DNA of 64,000 nt, from positions 6,138,001-6,202,000 of the forward strand of contig NZ_AP021875.1 of the NCBI RefSeq assembly GCF_009688965.1, given 5' to 3'. A program made the translations under genes and the position numbers. Position 1 is the stretch's first letter; every line of letters begins with the position of its first letter. Source of the stretch: Desulfosarcina widdelii (GTDB lineage: Bacteria; Desulfobacterota; Desulfobacteria; Desulfobacterales; Desulfosarcinaceae). A model generated the notes under the pieces. The model had not been told where the DNA came from, did no database searches, and saw nothing but the letters and a program-made list of their open reading frames with translations. Below are positions 49,424 through 59,116 of this stretch, in pieces.

Positions 49424-51151
49424 ATGAAGATCGAAATCGCCAAAACCGCCGGATTTTGCATGGGTGTCCGGCGGGCTGTGGAAATGGCCCTGGATGCGCC
49501 GGGCAAACATGCAGAACCCATCCATACCTACGGCCCCCTGATTCACAATCCCCAGGTGCTGGACCTGTTTGCGGGCAAAGGCATCCACGTCCTGAAAGAG
49601 ATTCCCCGGCAGGGGAGCGGCACCGTGATTGTCCGTGCACACGGGGTGCCGCCCGAGGACAAGCGACAACTCGAATGGGCCGGGTTCAAGGTGGTGGATG
49701 CCACCTGCCCAAGGGTCATCCGGGTGCAGACCATTATCCGGGTGCATGCCCGTAAAGGCTTTTCCGCCATTATCGTCGGGGACAGGGACCACCCTGAAGT
49801 CGTCGGGCTGATGGGGTATGCCGGATCTTCCGGGCATGTGGTCAGCTCCATGGAAGAAGTCCGCGCCCTGCCGGCCTTCGATCAGGCCATCATCGTGGCC
49901 CAGACGACCCAGAACACGCATTTTTACGAACAGGTAAAAAACTGGGCCCACGAAAACCACCCGCACTACAAAACCTTCGATACCATCTGCGATTCCACCG
50001 AAAAACGCCAGGCGGAAGTCAAACGACTGTCCGGGCAGGTCGATGCCATTGTCGTTGTGGGCGGCAAGCAGAGCGGCAACACCCAGCGGCTGTTCCAGAT
50101 CGCCGCCGAAAGCGGCAAGCCGGCCTATCATGTTGAGACCGAGGATGAACTGGAGCCGCAGTTTCTGGACCGCGTGGACCGAGTCGGCATCACAGCCGGT
50201 GCATCGACGCCCAACTGGATTATCAAGCGGGTGTTTCGAAGGCTCGAACGGCTTGCGGCCAAAAAAGAGACTGGCGTCTTTAGTTTTTTCTACCACCTGA
50301 TTCAGATCCTGCTCTTGACCAACGGATATGTAGCCCTGGGCGCCGGATGCCTCTGCCTGGCCTGCATCGATCTGCTGGGCATACCGGTGGACGCGGCGCC
50401 GCTGGCCGTTGCCATGCTATATGTCCTCTCCATGCATCTGCTCAACCACCTGACCGGTACTGCTGAGGACAGGTACAACGATCCGGAACGGGCCCGCTTT
50501 TACGAAAATTACCGTCTGCCACTTTCTCTCCTGTCCATCACCGCCGGGGGGCTGGGAATCCTGGCGGCGGCGAAAATGGGCACCGCCGCTTTCGTGATCC
50601 TTTCGGTCATGAGTCTTTTAGGCCTTTCCTACAACCTTTATATCCTGCCGGACCTGCCGGGTTGGAAATATCGGCGCATCAAGGACATCCCCGGTTCGAA
50701 GACGTTTTTGATCGCCGCTGCCTGGGGGGTGGTGACTGTGTTGCTTCCCGGTGTCGCCGCCAAAGGTTTTTTAACCGCCTCCATTGCGGTTGTGATTGTC
50801 TGGGCCACCGCAATGGTATTCGCCCGGACAGCTTTTTTCGACTTGCTGGACGTTCAGGGGGACCGTATCATGGGCAAGGAAACCCTGCCCATTTTGCTGG
50901 GCAGCCGGCGTACTCTCGTTCTGCTGAAAGGGATTCTGACCGGGTGCATGCTGCTTCCCGCGGCTGCGTCGGCCGTCGGTCTGTTTTCCAGCCTCGGTTT
51001 TGCATTAGTGTTGTGCCCGGGTGCCATGCTGGTCCTGGTGGGTTCTTATGAAAATGGACGCATGCTTCCGGGGATGCGGCTGGAATTTCTGGTGGAAAGC
51101 TTGTTTTTGCTGGTGGGGGGGATTACGGTGCTGTGGACTCTGACAGGTTAG
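49424..51151 (+). CDS. ispH: IspH (HMBPP reductase) fused to a UbiA-type prenyltransferase-like domain
   Basis: 575 residues from the ATG at 49424. Residues 1-285 are IspH: cluster cysteines in GFCMGVRRA, DATCPRV and TICDSTEKRQ, plus HTYGPLIHNPQV, RAHGVPP, AQTTQN and GASTPNWIIKRV. It makes isopentenyl/dimethylallyl diphosphate. Residues 295-575 have about eight hydrophobic helices and the UbiA-like second acidic motif FFDLLDVQGDRIMGKETLP; a first-motif region HLLNHLTGTAEDRYNDPERARFYEN is less standard. The fusion places isoprenoid supply and a membrane transferase-like domain in one polypeptide. It starts 19 bases after cooT. Confidence 0.88.
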   Translation: MKIEIAKTAGFCMGVRRAVEMALDAPGKHAEPIHTYGPLIHNPQVLDLFAGKGIHVLKEIPRQGSGTVIVRAHGVPPEDKRQLEWAGFKVVDATCPRVIRVQTIIRVHARKGFSAIIVGDRDHPEVVGLMGYAGSSGHVVSSMEEVRALPAFDQAIIVAQTTQNTHFYEQVKNWAHENHPHYKTFDTICDSTEKRQAEVKRLSGQVDAIVVVGGKQSGNTQRLFQIAAESGKPAYHVETEDELEPQFLDRVDRVGITAGASTPNWIIKRVFRRLERLAAKKETGVFSFFYHLIQILLLTNGYVALGAGCLCLACIDLLGIPVDAAPLAVAMLYVLSMHLLNHLTGTAEDRYNDPERARFYENYRLPLSLLSITAGGLGILAAAKMGTAAFVILSVMSLLGLSYNLYILPDLPGWKYRRIKDIPGSKTFLIAAAWGVVTVLLPGVAAKGFLTASIAVVIVWATAMVFARTAFFDLLDVQGDRIMGKETLPILLGSRRTLVLLKGILTGCMLLPAAASAVGLFSSLGFALVLCPGAMLVLVGSYENGRMLPGMRLEFLVESLFLLVGGITVLWTLTG

Positions 51152-51153
51152 CC

Positions 51154-53631
51154 ATGGATAAGACCAACCCTGAACTCGAGCTGGCCGATGAATTCGTTAA
51201 CGATACCGGCTGCCACGTTTTTCTCACCGGCAAAGCCGGCACCGGCAAGACGACGTTTCTTCACAACCTGAGAAAAAGTAGCCCCAAGCGTCTGGTGGTT
51301 GCGGCGCCCACCGGAGTGGCCGCAATCAACGCCGGCGGGGTGACCCTGCACTCCTTCTTCCAGCTTCCCTTCGGGCCTTTCGTGCCGGGCGGCGAAGCCA
51401 ACCGCTCCCAGTATCGATATAGCAAGGCGAAGCTTGGCATTATCAAGAGCCTTGATCTGCTGGTGATCGACGAAATCAGCATGGTGCGCGCCGATCTGCT
51501 GGACGGTGTGGACAGCGTGCTGCGCCGCTACCGCCGTAGCGAACAGCCCTTCGGAGGCGTTCAGCTTTTAATGATCGGCGATCTTTTCCAGCTTCCGCCG
51601 GTGGTCAGGGAACAGGACTGGCAGTTGTTGCAACCGCACTACGCGTCACCCTATTTTTTCAGCAGCCGTGCCCTGGGGCAGACTGACATGGTGACCATCG
51701 AGCTTAAGCACATCTATCGCCAGGCGGACAACCGCTTCATCGATCTGCTCAACCGGGTCAGAAACAATCGGGTCGATCCTGCTGCTCTGGAAAAGCTGAA
51801 CGCCCGCTGCATCCCCGACTTCGTTCCCGCCGAAAAAGCAGGTTATATCACCCTGAGTACCCACAATCGCAAGGCGGACACGATCAACGAGTCGAAGCTC
51901 AAGGCCCTGACGCCGTCGAGCCATCGTTTCGAGGCCCGGATCGAGGGAGACTTCCCCGAAGCGATCTACCCCACGGCTGCGACCCTGCGGCTGAAGCCAG
52001 GCGCCCAGGTGATGTTCGTGCGCAACGACCTTTCGCCGGAAAGACGCTACTTCAACGGCAAAATCGGAACGATTACCGAAATCGACGGCAGCGAGATCCG
52101 CGTCCGGTGCCCCGAGGACGCGGATGAGATCCTGGTCGAGCCGGCCATCTGGGAGAACATAGAATACACCCTTAACCGCAAAACGATGGAGATCGAGGAA
52201 AGCATCATCGGCACCTTTCAACAGATCCCCCTGCGGCTGGCCTGGGCCATCACCATTCACAAGAGCCAGGGCCTGACCTTCGACAACGCGGTTATCGACG
52301 CCCAGGCTGCCTTTGCATTCGGGCAGGTGTATGTGGCTTTGAGCCGCTGCCGAACACTGGACGGCATGGTGCTTTCCCGTCCGCTGGCACCCTCGGCCGT
52401 CAAAACCGACCCGGTCATCGTCCGTTTCAGCCAGGAGGCGCTGAAAAATCCCCCTTCCCGGGAACATCTGCAGAAAGCCAAGATTCAATACCAGCAGCGG
52501 CTGCTGCTGGAATGCTTCGACTTCGGAGCCTTGCGCGGGCTATTGCGACGAACGGCGGGACTGATTCTGGGCAATGCCAAGGTGGTGCAGGCGTCCGGCG
52601 TGGCCGACATCCCGGCCATGCAACAGGGCATCGAGGAAGAAATCTGTTCCGTGGGAGACAGTTTCCAACGCCAGTTGCAGGGCCTTTTCCCGGCATCCAC
52701 CTTGCCGGCGGCCGATGACGCCGTGCTGGAGCGGATCGCCAAGGCATCGGTCTATTTCGAAGAGAAGATCGATTCCGGCCCCGGCCGGCAACTCGCCGAT
52801 CTGCACGTGGATACGGACAACGAGGCCCTTAAAAAGAAGATCAATAACGCCATTAAACTTCTAAGAGAAACGCTAGCGGTCAAACTGGCCGCCGTCAGGT
52901 CCTGCCGCTGGGGATTCTCGCCTTCGGACTATTTCCGGGGCGTTTCCCAGGCCGCCGTCGATGCCGGCCAGAAAAAAGACACCCCCAAGGCACCCACCTA
53001 TACCGAGGCCGACATCGCCCATCCGGAACTGTTCCAAACCCTTAAAGAATGGCGCAGCCGCACGGCCGAGGCAGAGGGTGTCGCAGCATTCCGGGTCCTG
53101 CACCAGAAGACGCTGATCCAGATCGCCGTCCATCTGCCCGATACTCTGGCGGCATTGCAGCGGATCAAAGGGATGGGCAAACGCCTGACCGAACGCTACG
53201 GTGAACTGCTCGTCGCCATGGTAGCCGAATACCGCAGGGAGAAGGAAATCGAGACGGTGATTTTGCCCGAGCCCGCCACCCCGGTGAAGACCAAACCCAA
53301 AAAACCAAAAGCGCCGCGGGCCGACACCAAAAAGGCCAGCCTGGAGTTGTTCGAGAAAGGGATGACCCTGGCACAGATTGCCGAAGAAAGGGGACTGGTT
53401 CCTGCCACCATCGAGGGGCACATGGCCCACTGGGTGGAAACGGGCCGGGTGCCCGTCGATGCACTGGTCTCTGCCGAAAAGCGCCAGGCCATCGAACGCG
53501 AATTGACCCGCCTGCACGACAAACCCTTCAGCGCCGTCAAAAAGGCGTTGGGCAACGAATTCTCCTACGGAGAAATCAGGATGGTTCACGCCGACCTGAA
53601 ACGGCAGGCAACGTCCGACGAGCCCACGTAG
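51154..53631 (+). CDS. PIF1/RecD2-like DNA helicase
   Basis: 825 residues from the ATG at 51154. SF1B helicase motifs: FLTGKAGTGKTTFL (Walker A), LDLLVIDEISMVRADLLDGV (II), MIGDLFQLPPV (III), VYVALSRCRTLDGMVLSRPL (VI) and WAITIHKSQGLTFD (V). The C-terminal part has an HRDC-like region (VLHQKTLIQIAVHLPDTLAALQRIKGMGKRLTERYGEEL-type) and a helix-turn-helix/RQC-like end (SLELFEKGMTLAQIAEERGLVPATIEGHMAHWVETG). A 5'-3' helicase in genome maintenance. The gene starts 2 bases after the ispH-ubiA stop. Confidence 0.92.
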   Translation: MDKTNPELELADEFVNDTGCHVFLTGKAGTGKTTFLHNLRKSSPKRLVVAAPTGVAAINAGGVTLHSFFQLPFGPFVPGGEANRSQYRYSKAKLGIIKSLDLLVIDEISMVRADLLDGVDSVLRRYRRSEQPFGGVQLLMIGDLFQLPPVVREQDWQLLQPHYASPYFFSSRALGQTDMVTIELKHIYRQADNRFIDLLNRVRNNRVDPAALEKLNARCIPDFVPAEKAGYITLSTHNRKADTINESKLKALTPSSHRFEARIEGDFPEAIYPTAATLRLKPGAQVMFVRNDLSPERRYFNGKIGTITEIDGSEIRVRCPEDADEILVEPAIWENIEYTLNRKTMEIEESIIGTFQQIPLRLAWAITIHKSQGLTFDNAVIDAQAAFAFGQVYVALSRCRTLDGMVLSRPLAPSAVKTDPVIVRFSQEALKNPPSREHLQKAKIQYQQRLLLECFDFGALRGLLRRTAGLILGNAKVVQASGVADIPAMQQGIEEEICSVGDSFQRQLQGLFPASTLPAADDAVLERIAKASVYFEEKIDSGPGRQLADLHVDTDNEALKKKINNAIKLLRETLAVKLAAVRSCRWGFSPSDYFRGVSQAAVDAGQKKDTPKAPTYTEADIAHPELFQTLKEWRSRTAEAEGVAAFRVLHQKTLIQIAVHLPDTLAALQRIKGMGKRLTERYGELLVAMVAEYRREKEIETVILPEPATPVKTKPKKPKAPRADTKKASLELFEKGMTLAQIAEERGLVPATIEGHMAHWVETGRVPVDALVSAEKRQAIERELTRLHDKPFSAVKKALGNEFSYGEIRMVHADLKRQATSDEPT

Positions 53632-53655
53632 GGGCGCGGCGCGCCGTGCCTCTAC
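53628..53655. repeat. GTAGGGGC-family palindrome (best copy)
   Basis: A 28-bp near-perfect palindrome with left half GTAGGGGCGCGGC, overlapping the helicase stop codon. Copies lie at 19900, 26538 and 34272. Confidence 0.6.
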
Positions 53656-53703
53656 CAAAGCCAACTGCGCAGTGATGAGATGATTGTTGTTTTTATGTGT
53701 TGA

Positions 53704-53889
53704 TCATGCCTTGGCGTGCGCTGTGCAGCTTCCCTTGGCCGCGCCGCGGATGTCGCTCTGGTGTTTGGCAATGGAGATAATGGTGGCCACGCCGGTTTTT
53801 ACTTCGTCGGAAACATCCTGACTTTGAATTTTTTCGGCCTCTTCGCAAATAGCGGCAAACGCATTGGTAATTTTATCGGTGCTCAGCAT
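53704..53889 (-). CDS. small hypothetical protein
   Basis: 61 residues from the ATG at 53889, which has a clear AGAGGAGA ribosome-binding site upstream. LSTDKITNAFAAICEEAEKIQSQDVSDEVKTGVATIISIAKHQSDI is a predicted helical pair; the tail GAAKGSCTAHAKA has one Cys. No recognised domain. The start is far better supported than the longer frame running to 54042. Confidence 0.6.
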   Translation of the reverse strand: MLSTDKITNAFAAICEEAEKIQSQDVSDEVKTGVATIISIAKHQSDIRGAAKGSCTAHAKA

Positions 53890-54004
53890 GGGATTTCTCC
53901 TCTTTGTTTTTGTTGACGTTCGGATCGATTCTTTTCGGTAAAGAAAAAATAATGCAACGCTCCGGCTTGTCAAAAGCGGTTGCGGGGATTTGTCGAACCT
54001 TTCA

Positions 54005-56167
54005 TCAGTCCTCAGCCATCTGATCTCCGCCCTCTGTCTCATCCTCGATCACCGGCGAACGCATGATCAGACCGATGGCTTCGCGGGCCGTGGCGGCCGC
54101 TTCGGGGAAGACATCCGTCAGATTGGCGGTGTGGCGCAGGTTGTCGGCGGTGCGCATCATCAGCATGGCCAGGTTGCCTTCGGGCATGCTGTAGTCTTTG
54201 GCCACGTGCTCCCAGGGATAGCCCGCGGCCCAGGCATGGGTCATGGCGGCAGGCCGCAGGTAGAGGTCGCGCACATCGAAGCCGCGGGATTTCATGTGGC
54301 GGGCGAATCCGGTCAGCTTTTTGTGGATGCGGCCGACGGTTTTTTTCAGCCGGTTGGGCACCAGGCGTCCTTCCAGTCGGTCGTCGGTCTCCTTTTCGTT
54401 GACGAAGCAGGCGAAAACACCGGCCATCTGGGCGGCATCTCCGGCCGGCAGCAGGCCCTGACGCAGGCATTCGGCCACCAGCAGGGGCTGGTCCACCCGA
54501 AGCTGAGAGGCCCAGATGCCGTCGTCGGTGAGCCGGTTCGCCGTGTCTACGAAGCCGGTCTCCTTGAGAAAATCCAGATGGCGCAGAAAGTCCTCCCATA
54601 GAACTTCGTGAACACCGGCCATGCGGCTTTTCTGGGGGCTGTCCGCGGCTTTCGAGATCAGCAGCCAGGTGGCGAAGGAGCGCTTGAGCAGTTCCTCGAC
54701 CTGTTCCGGGGTGTGGGAGAGCAGAAGGTTGAGGACCATGGAGAAGTTGATGCGGATGCGGCTGTGTACCTTGCCCGGCCGCGACGAAAGCAGGCGGGCT
54801 ACCAGGCGCAGGTCCATGTAGCGGCCGGGCACGGCCAGGGCGAACCCGATCTTGTCCATGCCACGCCGTCCGGCCCGTCCGGTCATCTGTTGCATTTGGG
54901 TGGCGTCCAGGGGTGCGAATTCGGTGCCGTTGAAACGGTCCGAATTGAAGAACACCACCGTGCGGGCCGGAAAATTGACCCCGGCGGCCACGGTCGAAGT
55001 GGCAAAAACGGCGGTAAGCAACCCCTCGCTCATCAGGTTTTCAACCACCACTTTCCAACCGGGCAAATGGCCACTGTGGTGGGAAGCCACCCCGGCCTGC
55101 TCCATGTGAATGCGCTGGCGGTGGCGGGCCAGGTGGGGAGAATTCTCGGTGAGTTCGGCGATGCGGTCGAAAATGGCAGCCTTGCGGTCGACCGGCAGCG
55201 GCACGGCGCCGTGGCAGAACTTAAGTGCCGCATCGCAGTCGCTGCGGGACTTGAGAAAGAAGATGGCCGGCAGCAGATCGTAGGCCTTGAGCACGCGGAG
55301 AATATCGCCGAAAGGCGGCAATCCCCGGCCGTGCGTGGGTGCAGACGTTTTTTTCCCCCCGGCGAGAGCGGCCACCTTGCGGTACAGTTTCTTGCCGCCT
55401 TTTTCTCCTGTGACCGTCAGGGGCATCAGGGTGCCCGAGGGGTGCAGACCCAGCGGATAGAGCGGCACGGGCCGGTGGGTTTCGGCCACCACCCGGCAGG
55501 ATCGGCCGCGAATGGTTGTCAGCCAGTCGGCGATGGCACCGGCGTTGCCCACCGTGGCCGAAAGCATGAGCAGCGGAATGCGTGCGGGCAGGTAGATCAG
55601 GGTCTCCTCCCACACCACGCCACGTTCTTCATCCCCCAGGAAATGGGCCTCGTCGATCACCACCAGATCGGTATTCATCGAAACGCCTTGGTGCATGGCG
55701 TCGTAGAGCTGATTGCGCAGGATTTCGGTGGTGCCGACGATGATGGGTGCGTCGGGGCTTTCCTTGCGGTCGCCGGTGAGGATGCCCACATTCTCCGGGC
55801 CGAAGATTTCGGCAAATTCGATCAGCTTGGCATTGGTCAGGGCCTTGAGGGGCGAAGCGTACCAGGCCCTGCCGCCCGATTCGAAGGTTCGTCGAATGGT
55901 CTGGACGGCAATCCAGGTTTTGCCGGCGCCGGTGGGGGCGGTGACCAGGCAGTCCGATTCGGCCATGGCGGCGACGGCATCGGTCTGGAACCGGTCCGGT
56001 TTGAAAGGCCGGTTCCGGGGAACGCCGATGCCGGAAAAAACGGATTCGAGCTTCTTATCGGCGCCGGGAGCCATTTTCGGCCGGTGACTCGACTCCTTGC
56101 CCCGGGGCGGTCGCCGTGAGGGATACCGGCGTCGTCGACGCGGGGCACTCTTGGAATGTTGGTTCAT
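54005..56167 (-). CDS. Ski2/Mtr4-like DEAD/H-box helicase
   Basis: 720 residues from the ATG at 56167. A basic N-terminal tail (SAPRRRRRYPSRRPPRGK) precedes the SF2 core: FKPDRFQTDAVAAM (Q), VTAPTGAGKTWIA (I), ASPLKALTNAK (Ia), GTTEILRNQL, VVIDEAHFLGDEERG (II), LLMLSATVGN (III), FATSTVAAGVNFPARTVVFFN and MTGRAGRRGMDKIG (VI). The C-terminal helical domain is of the Ski2 type. Likely RNA remodelling or decay. It is 4 bases downstream of the cooC-like gene and co-directional with it. Confidence 0.9.
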   Translation of the reverse strand: MNQHSKSAPRRRRRYPSRRPPRGKESSHRPKMAPGADKKLESVFSGIGVPRNRPFKPDRFQTDAVAAMAESDCLVTAPTGAGKTWIAVQTIRRTFESGGRAWYASPLKALTNAKLIEFAEIFGPENVGILTGDRKESPDAPIIVGTTEILRNQLYDAMHQGVSMNTDLVVIDEAHFLGDEERGVVWEETLIYLPARIPLLMLSATVGNAGAIADWLTTIRGRSCRVVAETHRPVPLYPLGLHPSGTLMPLTVTGEKGGKKLYRKVAALAGGKKTSAPTHGRGLPPFGDILRVLKAYDLLPAIFFLKSRSDCDAALKFCHGAVPLPVDRKAAIFDRIAELTENSPHLARHRQRIHMEQAGVASHHSGHLPGWKVVVENLMSEGLLTAVFATSTVAAGVNFPARTVVFFNSDRFNGTEFAPLDATQMQQMTGRAGRRGMDKIGFALAVPGRYMDLRLVARLLSSRPGKVHSRIRINFSMVLNLLLSHTPEQVEELLKRSFATWLLISKAADSPQKSRMAGVHEVLWEDFLRHLDFLKETGFVDTANRLTDDGIWASQLRVDQPLLVAECLRQGLLPAGDAAQMAGVFACFVNEKETDDRLEGRLVPNRLKKTVGRIHKKLTGFARHMKSRGFDVRDLYLRPAAMTHAWAAGYPWEHVAKDYSMPEGNLAMLMMRTADNLRHTANLTDVFPEAAATAREAIGLIMRSPVIEDETEGGDQMAED

Positions 56168-56171
56168 CGGT

Positions 56172-56933
56172 TCAGGAGACCAGCCGGTCGATGATGTCGG
56201 CCACCACCTGCTTGGCCGTGGACGCGGTGTCGTAGGGAGCGGCACCGGAAAGATCTGCCTCGATCAGGGTGTTGTCGTAGGGCATGAACCCCAGAAACTC
56301 GAAATCGGGCAGGTGGGTGCGTAAAAATTCTTCATCCTTGGGCCCCCGTATCTTGTTGCCCACGATGGCGATGTTTTTCAGGAAGATTTCCGATGCCAGG
56401 CGCCGGATATGCTCGGCGGTATCGATGCTGCGTCGGCCGGGTTCGACCACCACGATCAGCTTGTCCACCGCCTGGGCCGTAGCCCGCCCGAGGTGTTCGA
56501 TGCCGGCCTCCATGTCCATGACGACCACCTCGTTGCGGCCCAGCACCACATGGGTTACCAGGGCCTTGAGCAGGGTGGATTCCGGACACAGACAGCCGCC
56601 GCCGCCTTTTTTGACACTGCCCAGGCGCATGAGCTTGATGTTGTCCAGTTGGACGGACAGGGTATCCGGGATGTCGTCCACTTTGGGATTGAGCTTGAAA
56701 AATCCGCCGATGGTACCGGGCTGGGCACCAGTTCGCTCGAAGATCATCTCTTTCATTTCGGCGATGGGTTTGACGCTGTCGCCATCGGTGATGCCCAGGG
56801 CCGCTGCCAGGTTGGCGTCCGGATCGGCATCGATGGCCAGCACGGTCTTGCCGCGGTCGCTCAGGGTTCTCGCCAGAAGAGAGGAAAATGTCGTTTTACC
56901 TACGCCGCCTTTTCCGCTGACTGCCAGTTTCAT
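56172..56933 (-). CDS. cooC: CooC-like MinD-family ATPase (CODH maturation)
   Basis: 253 residues from the ATG at 56933 (KLAVSGKGGVGKTTFSSLLART). Deviant Walker A KGGVGKTT, VLAIDADPDANLAAALG, LCPESTLLKALVTHVVLGRNEVVVMDMEAGIEHLGRATAQAVDKLIVVVEPGRRS and NKIRGPKDEEF match CooC. Known role: ATP-driven nickel insertion into carbon monoxide dehydrogenase. The CXC-type Cys pair expected near the dimer interface fits GGGGCLCPES. Confidence 0.9.
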   Translation of the reverse strand: MKLAVSGKGGVGKTTFSSLLARTLSDRGKTVLAIDADPDANLAAALGITDGDSVKPIAEMKEMIFERTGAQPGTIGGFFKLNPKVDDIPDTLSVQLDNIKLMRLGSVKKGGGGCLCPESTLLKALVTHVVLGRNEVVVMDMEAGIEHLGRATAQAVDKLIVVVEPGRRSIDTAEHIRRLASEIFLKNIAIVGNKIRGPKDEEFLRTHLPDFEFLGFMPYDNTLIEADLSGAAPYDTASTAKQVVADIIDRLVS

Positions 56934-57117
56934 AGGATTATCCTTAGTGTTTGATCGATTAGATACTATGCGTCTAATATAACCTGAATTACGCAATTTA
57001 CAAGCCGCCGATTTCGGATGACGGTTTCCCAAAGGATGATTGCACTTCAATCGTATTGACCCCCGAAGCCTTTGCGGCTATTTCTGTTGTGAAAAAATGA
57101 GAAAGAAACCCGAAACA

Positions 57118-59088
57118 ATGAATTCACCTGCACAGCATCGCCCAGCCATCCTGGCGCCGGCGGGCAACCGGGCCGCCTTTCTGGCGGCATTGGCCGCTGG
57201 AGCCGATGCCATTTACTGCGGACTGAAAAGCATGTCGGCGCGCATGGAGGCCAAAAATTTTTCCCTGGAGGAACTGGCCCAACTGGTGGCCCTGGCTCAT
57301 GATCGGGACGTTAAAGTATACGTTACGGTCAATGCCCTGCTCAAGCCTGACGAACTGGACCGGGTCGGACAGATGGTCGACGTCCTTGCCCGGCAGGTAC
57401 AGCCCGACGCCCTGATCGTCCAGGATCTGGGGGTGGTGGCCCTGGCCCGTCAGGTCGGGTTTGCCGGCGAAATCCATCTCTCCACCCTGGCCAATGTCAG
57501 CTTCCCCAAGGCCCTGGGTTTCATCGCCCGCACCTTGCCGGTGGCCTGCGTGGTGTTGCCGCGGGAACTGTCCATCGACGAGATCAAGGCTATGGGCAAG
57601 GCCTGCCCCAAAAACATGGAACTGGAAACCTTCCTCCACGGCGCCCTGTGCTACGGGGTATCCGGCCGCTGCTACTGGAGCAGCTACATGGGGGGCAGAA
57701 GCAGCCTGCGCGGACGCTGCGTGCAGCCCTGCCGTCGGTATTATCGCCAAGAGGGCCGGACCGCGCGCAGTTTCTCCTGCCAGGACTATTCCGTGGATGT
57801 GCTGGTCAAAATCCTGGGACAGGTTAAGAAGGTGCGGTCCTGGAAAATCGAAGGACGCAAGAAGGGCCCGCATTACGTCTTCTACACGGTCAGCGGCTAT
57901 AAACTGCTGCGCGACCGGGGGCAGGACAACCAGGCCAAGCGCGACGCCATGGACCTTCTGGCCCAGAGTTTAGGGCGGGAGGCCACCCACTATAATTTTC
58001 TTCCCCAACGTCCGCAACGGCCCATCGACACCCGGCGGCAGACCGCCTCCGGCCTGTTCCTGGGAAAGGTACAGGGGCCGGCAAAGAATCCCTGGGTGGT
58101 GGTGCGCCAGCCGCTGATGCCCGGCGACGTGCTGCGGGTGGGCTACGAAGACGAAGCCGGCCATGCCATCTGCCGGGTGACCCGGAACGTGCCCAAAAAG
58201 GGACGCTACCCGCTGAACCTGGGCGGGCGTAAAACGCCGCGGCCGGGCGCACCGGTCTTTCTCACCGACCGCCGGGAAAAGGCCCTGGAAAAGAAGCTCG
58301 TCGATGTGGAGGCAACAGCACCGCCGCAGCCGGTCATTGCTCCATCGACGTTTCAGGCCACGCTGCCCCGGCCAGCCGGAAAGCCGCACCGCAGCATCGA
58401 GATTCGGATCCAACGGACGCTTTCCCGTTCGTCGGGACGCGGCCCCGCCGGCGTCTGGCTTTCGGAAGCCACCGTGGAGAACATCGGCAAATCCGCTGCC
58501 GGCAGCCTGTGGATCTGGCTGCCGCCGGTGATCTGGCCGGACGACGAGGAACGGGTGGCCGGCCTGCTGGGCCAGAGCCTGCGCCAGGGGGGGCGTCAGT
58601 TCGTACTCAACGCCCCCTGGCAGTTGGCCCTGTTCAACCGGCCCGAGGGGCTGAACCTGTGGGCCGGCCCCTTTTGCAACGCGGCCAATGCACTCTGCCT
58701 GGAGACACTTAAGGATATGGGACTTGCCGGTTCTTTCGTCAGCCCGGAGCTGGGCGAGTCCGACATCCTCACCCTGTGCCGTCAAAGCCCTCTGCCTTTG
58801 GGCATCGTGCTTTCCGGCAGCTGGCCCCTGTGCATCTCCCGAACGATAGCCGAGGATACCCGGCTGCGGGTGCCCTTCGACAGCCCCCGGGGCGAACAGG
58901 CCTGGGTGGAGCGCCATGGCCCGGATTACTGGGTCTATCCAAACTGGCTGCTGGATATCACCGGGAAGCGTGCGCTGCTGGAGCGGGCCGGCATGCGGAT
59001 GTTCGCCCACCTGGACGAACCGATCCCCCGTGGGGTGGCCGTCAAGAAACGACCGGGGTTATGGAACTGGGAGATCGGGCTCAAGTAG
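57118..59088 (+). CDS. U32 family peptidase/tRNA-rRNA hydroxylation protein
   Basis: 656 residues from the ATG at 57118 (an in-frame ATG at 57097 is possible). ILAPAGNRAAFLAALAAGADAIYCGLKSMSAR is the U32 N-terminus; the family signature is in ELETFLHGALCYGVSGRCYWSSYMGG, with further Cys in RGRCVQPCRRYY. The C-terminal half carries a beta-barrel-type region (GLFLGKVQ..., PLMPGDVLRVGYEDEAGH). Members (RlhA/TrhP/YrrO types) work in RNA hydroxylation with iron-sulfur chemistry rather than as proven proteases. Confidence 0.88.
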   Translation: MNSPAQHRPAILAPAGNRAAFLAALAAGADAIYCGLKSMSARMEAKNFSLEELAQLVALAHDRDVKVYVTVNALLKPDELDRVGQMVDVLARQVQPDALIVQDLGVVALARQVGFAGEIHLSTLANVSFPKALGFIARTLPVACVVLPRELSIDEIKAMGKACPKNMELETFLHGALCYGVSGRCYWSSYMGGRSSLRGRCVQPCRRYYRQEGRTARSFSCQDYSVDVLVKILGQVKKVRSWKIEGRKKGPHYVFYTVSGYKLLRDRGQDNQAKRDAMDLLAQSLGREATHYNFLPQRPQRPIDTRRQTASGLFLGKVQGPAKNPWVVVRQPLMPGDVLRVGYEDEAGHAICRVTRNVPKKGRYPLNLGGRKTPRPGAPVFLTDRREKALEKKLVDVEATAPPQPVIAPSTFQATLPRPAGKPHRSIEIRIQRTLSRSSGRGPAGVWLSEATVENIGKSAAGSLWIWLPPVIWPDDEERVAGLLGQSLRQGGRQFVLNAPWQLALFNRPEGLNLWAGPFCNAANALCLETLKDMGLAGSFVSPELGESDILTLCRQSPLPLGIVLSGSWPLCISRTIAEDTRLRVPFDSPRGEQAWVERHGPDYWVYPNWLLDITGKRALLERAGMRMFAHLDEPIPRGVAVKKRPGLWNWEIGLK

Positions 59089-59116
59089 CACCCATCCAGG
59101 TCGGCTTTTCAACGCC

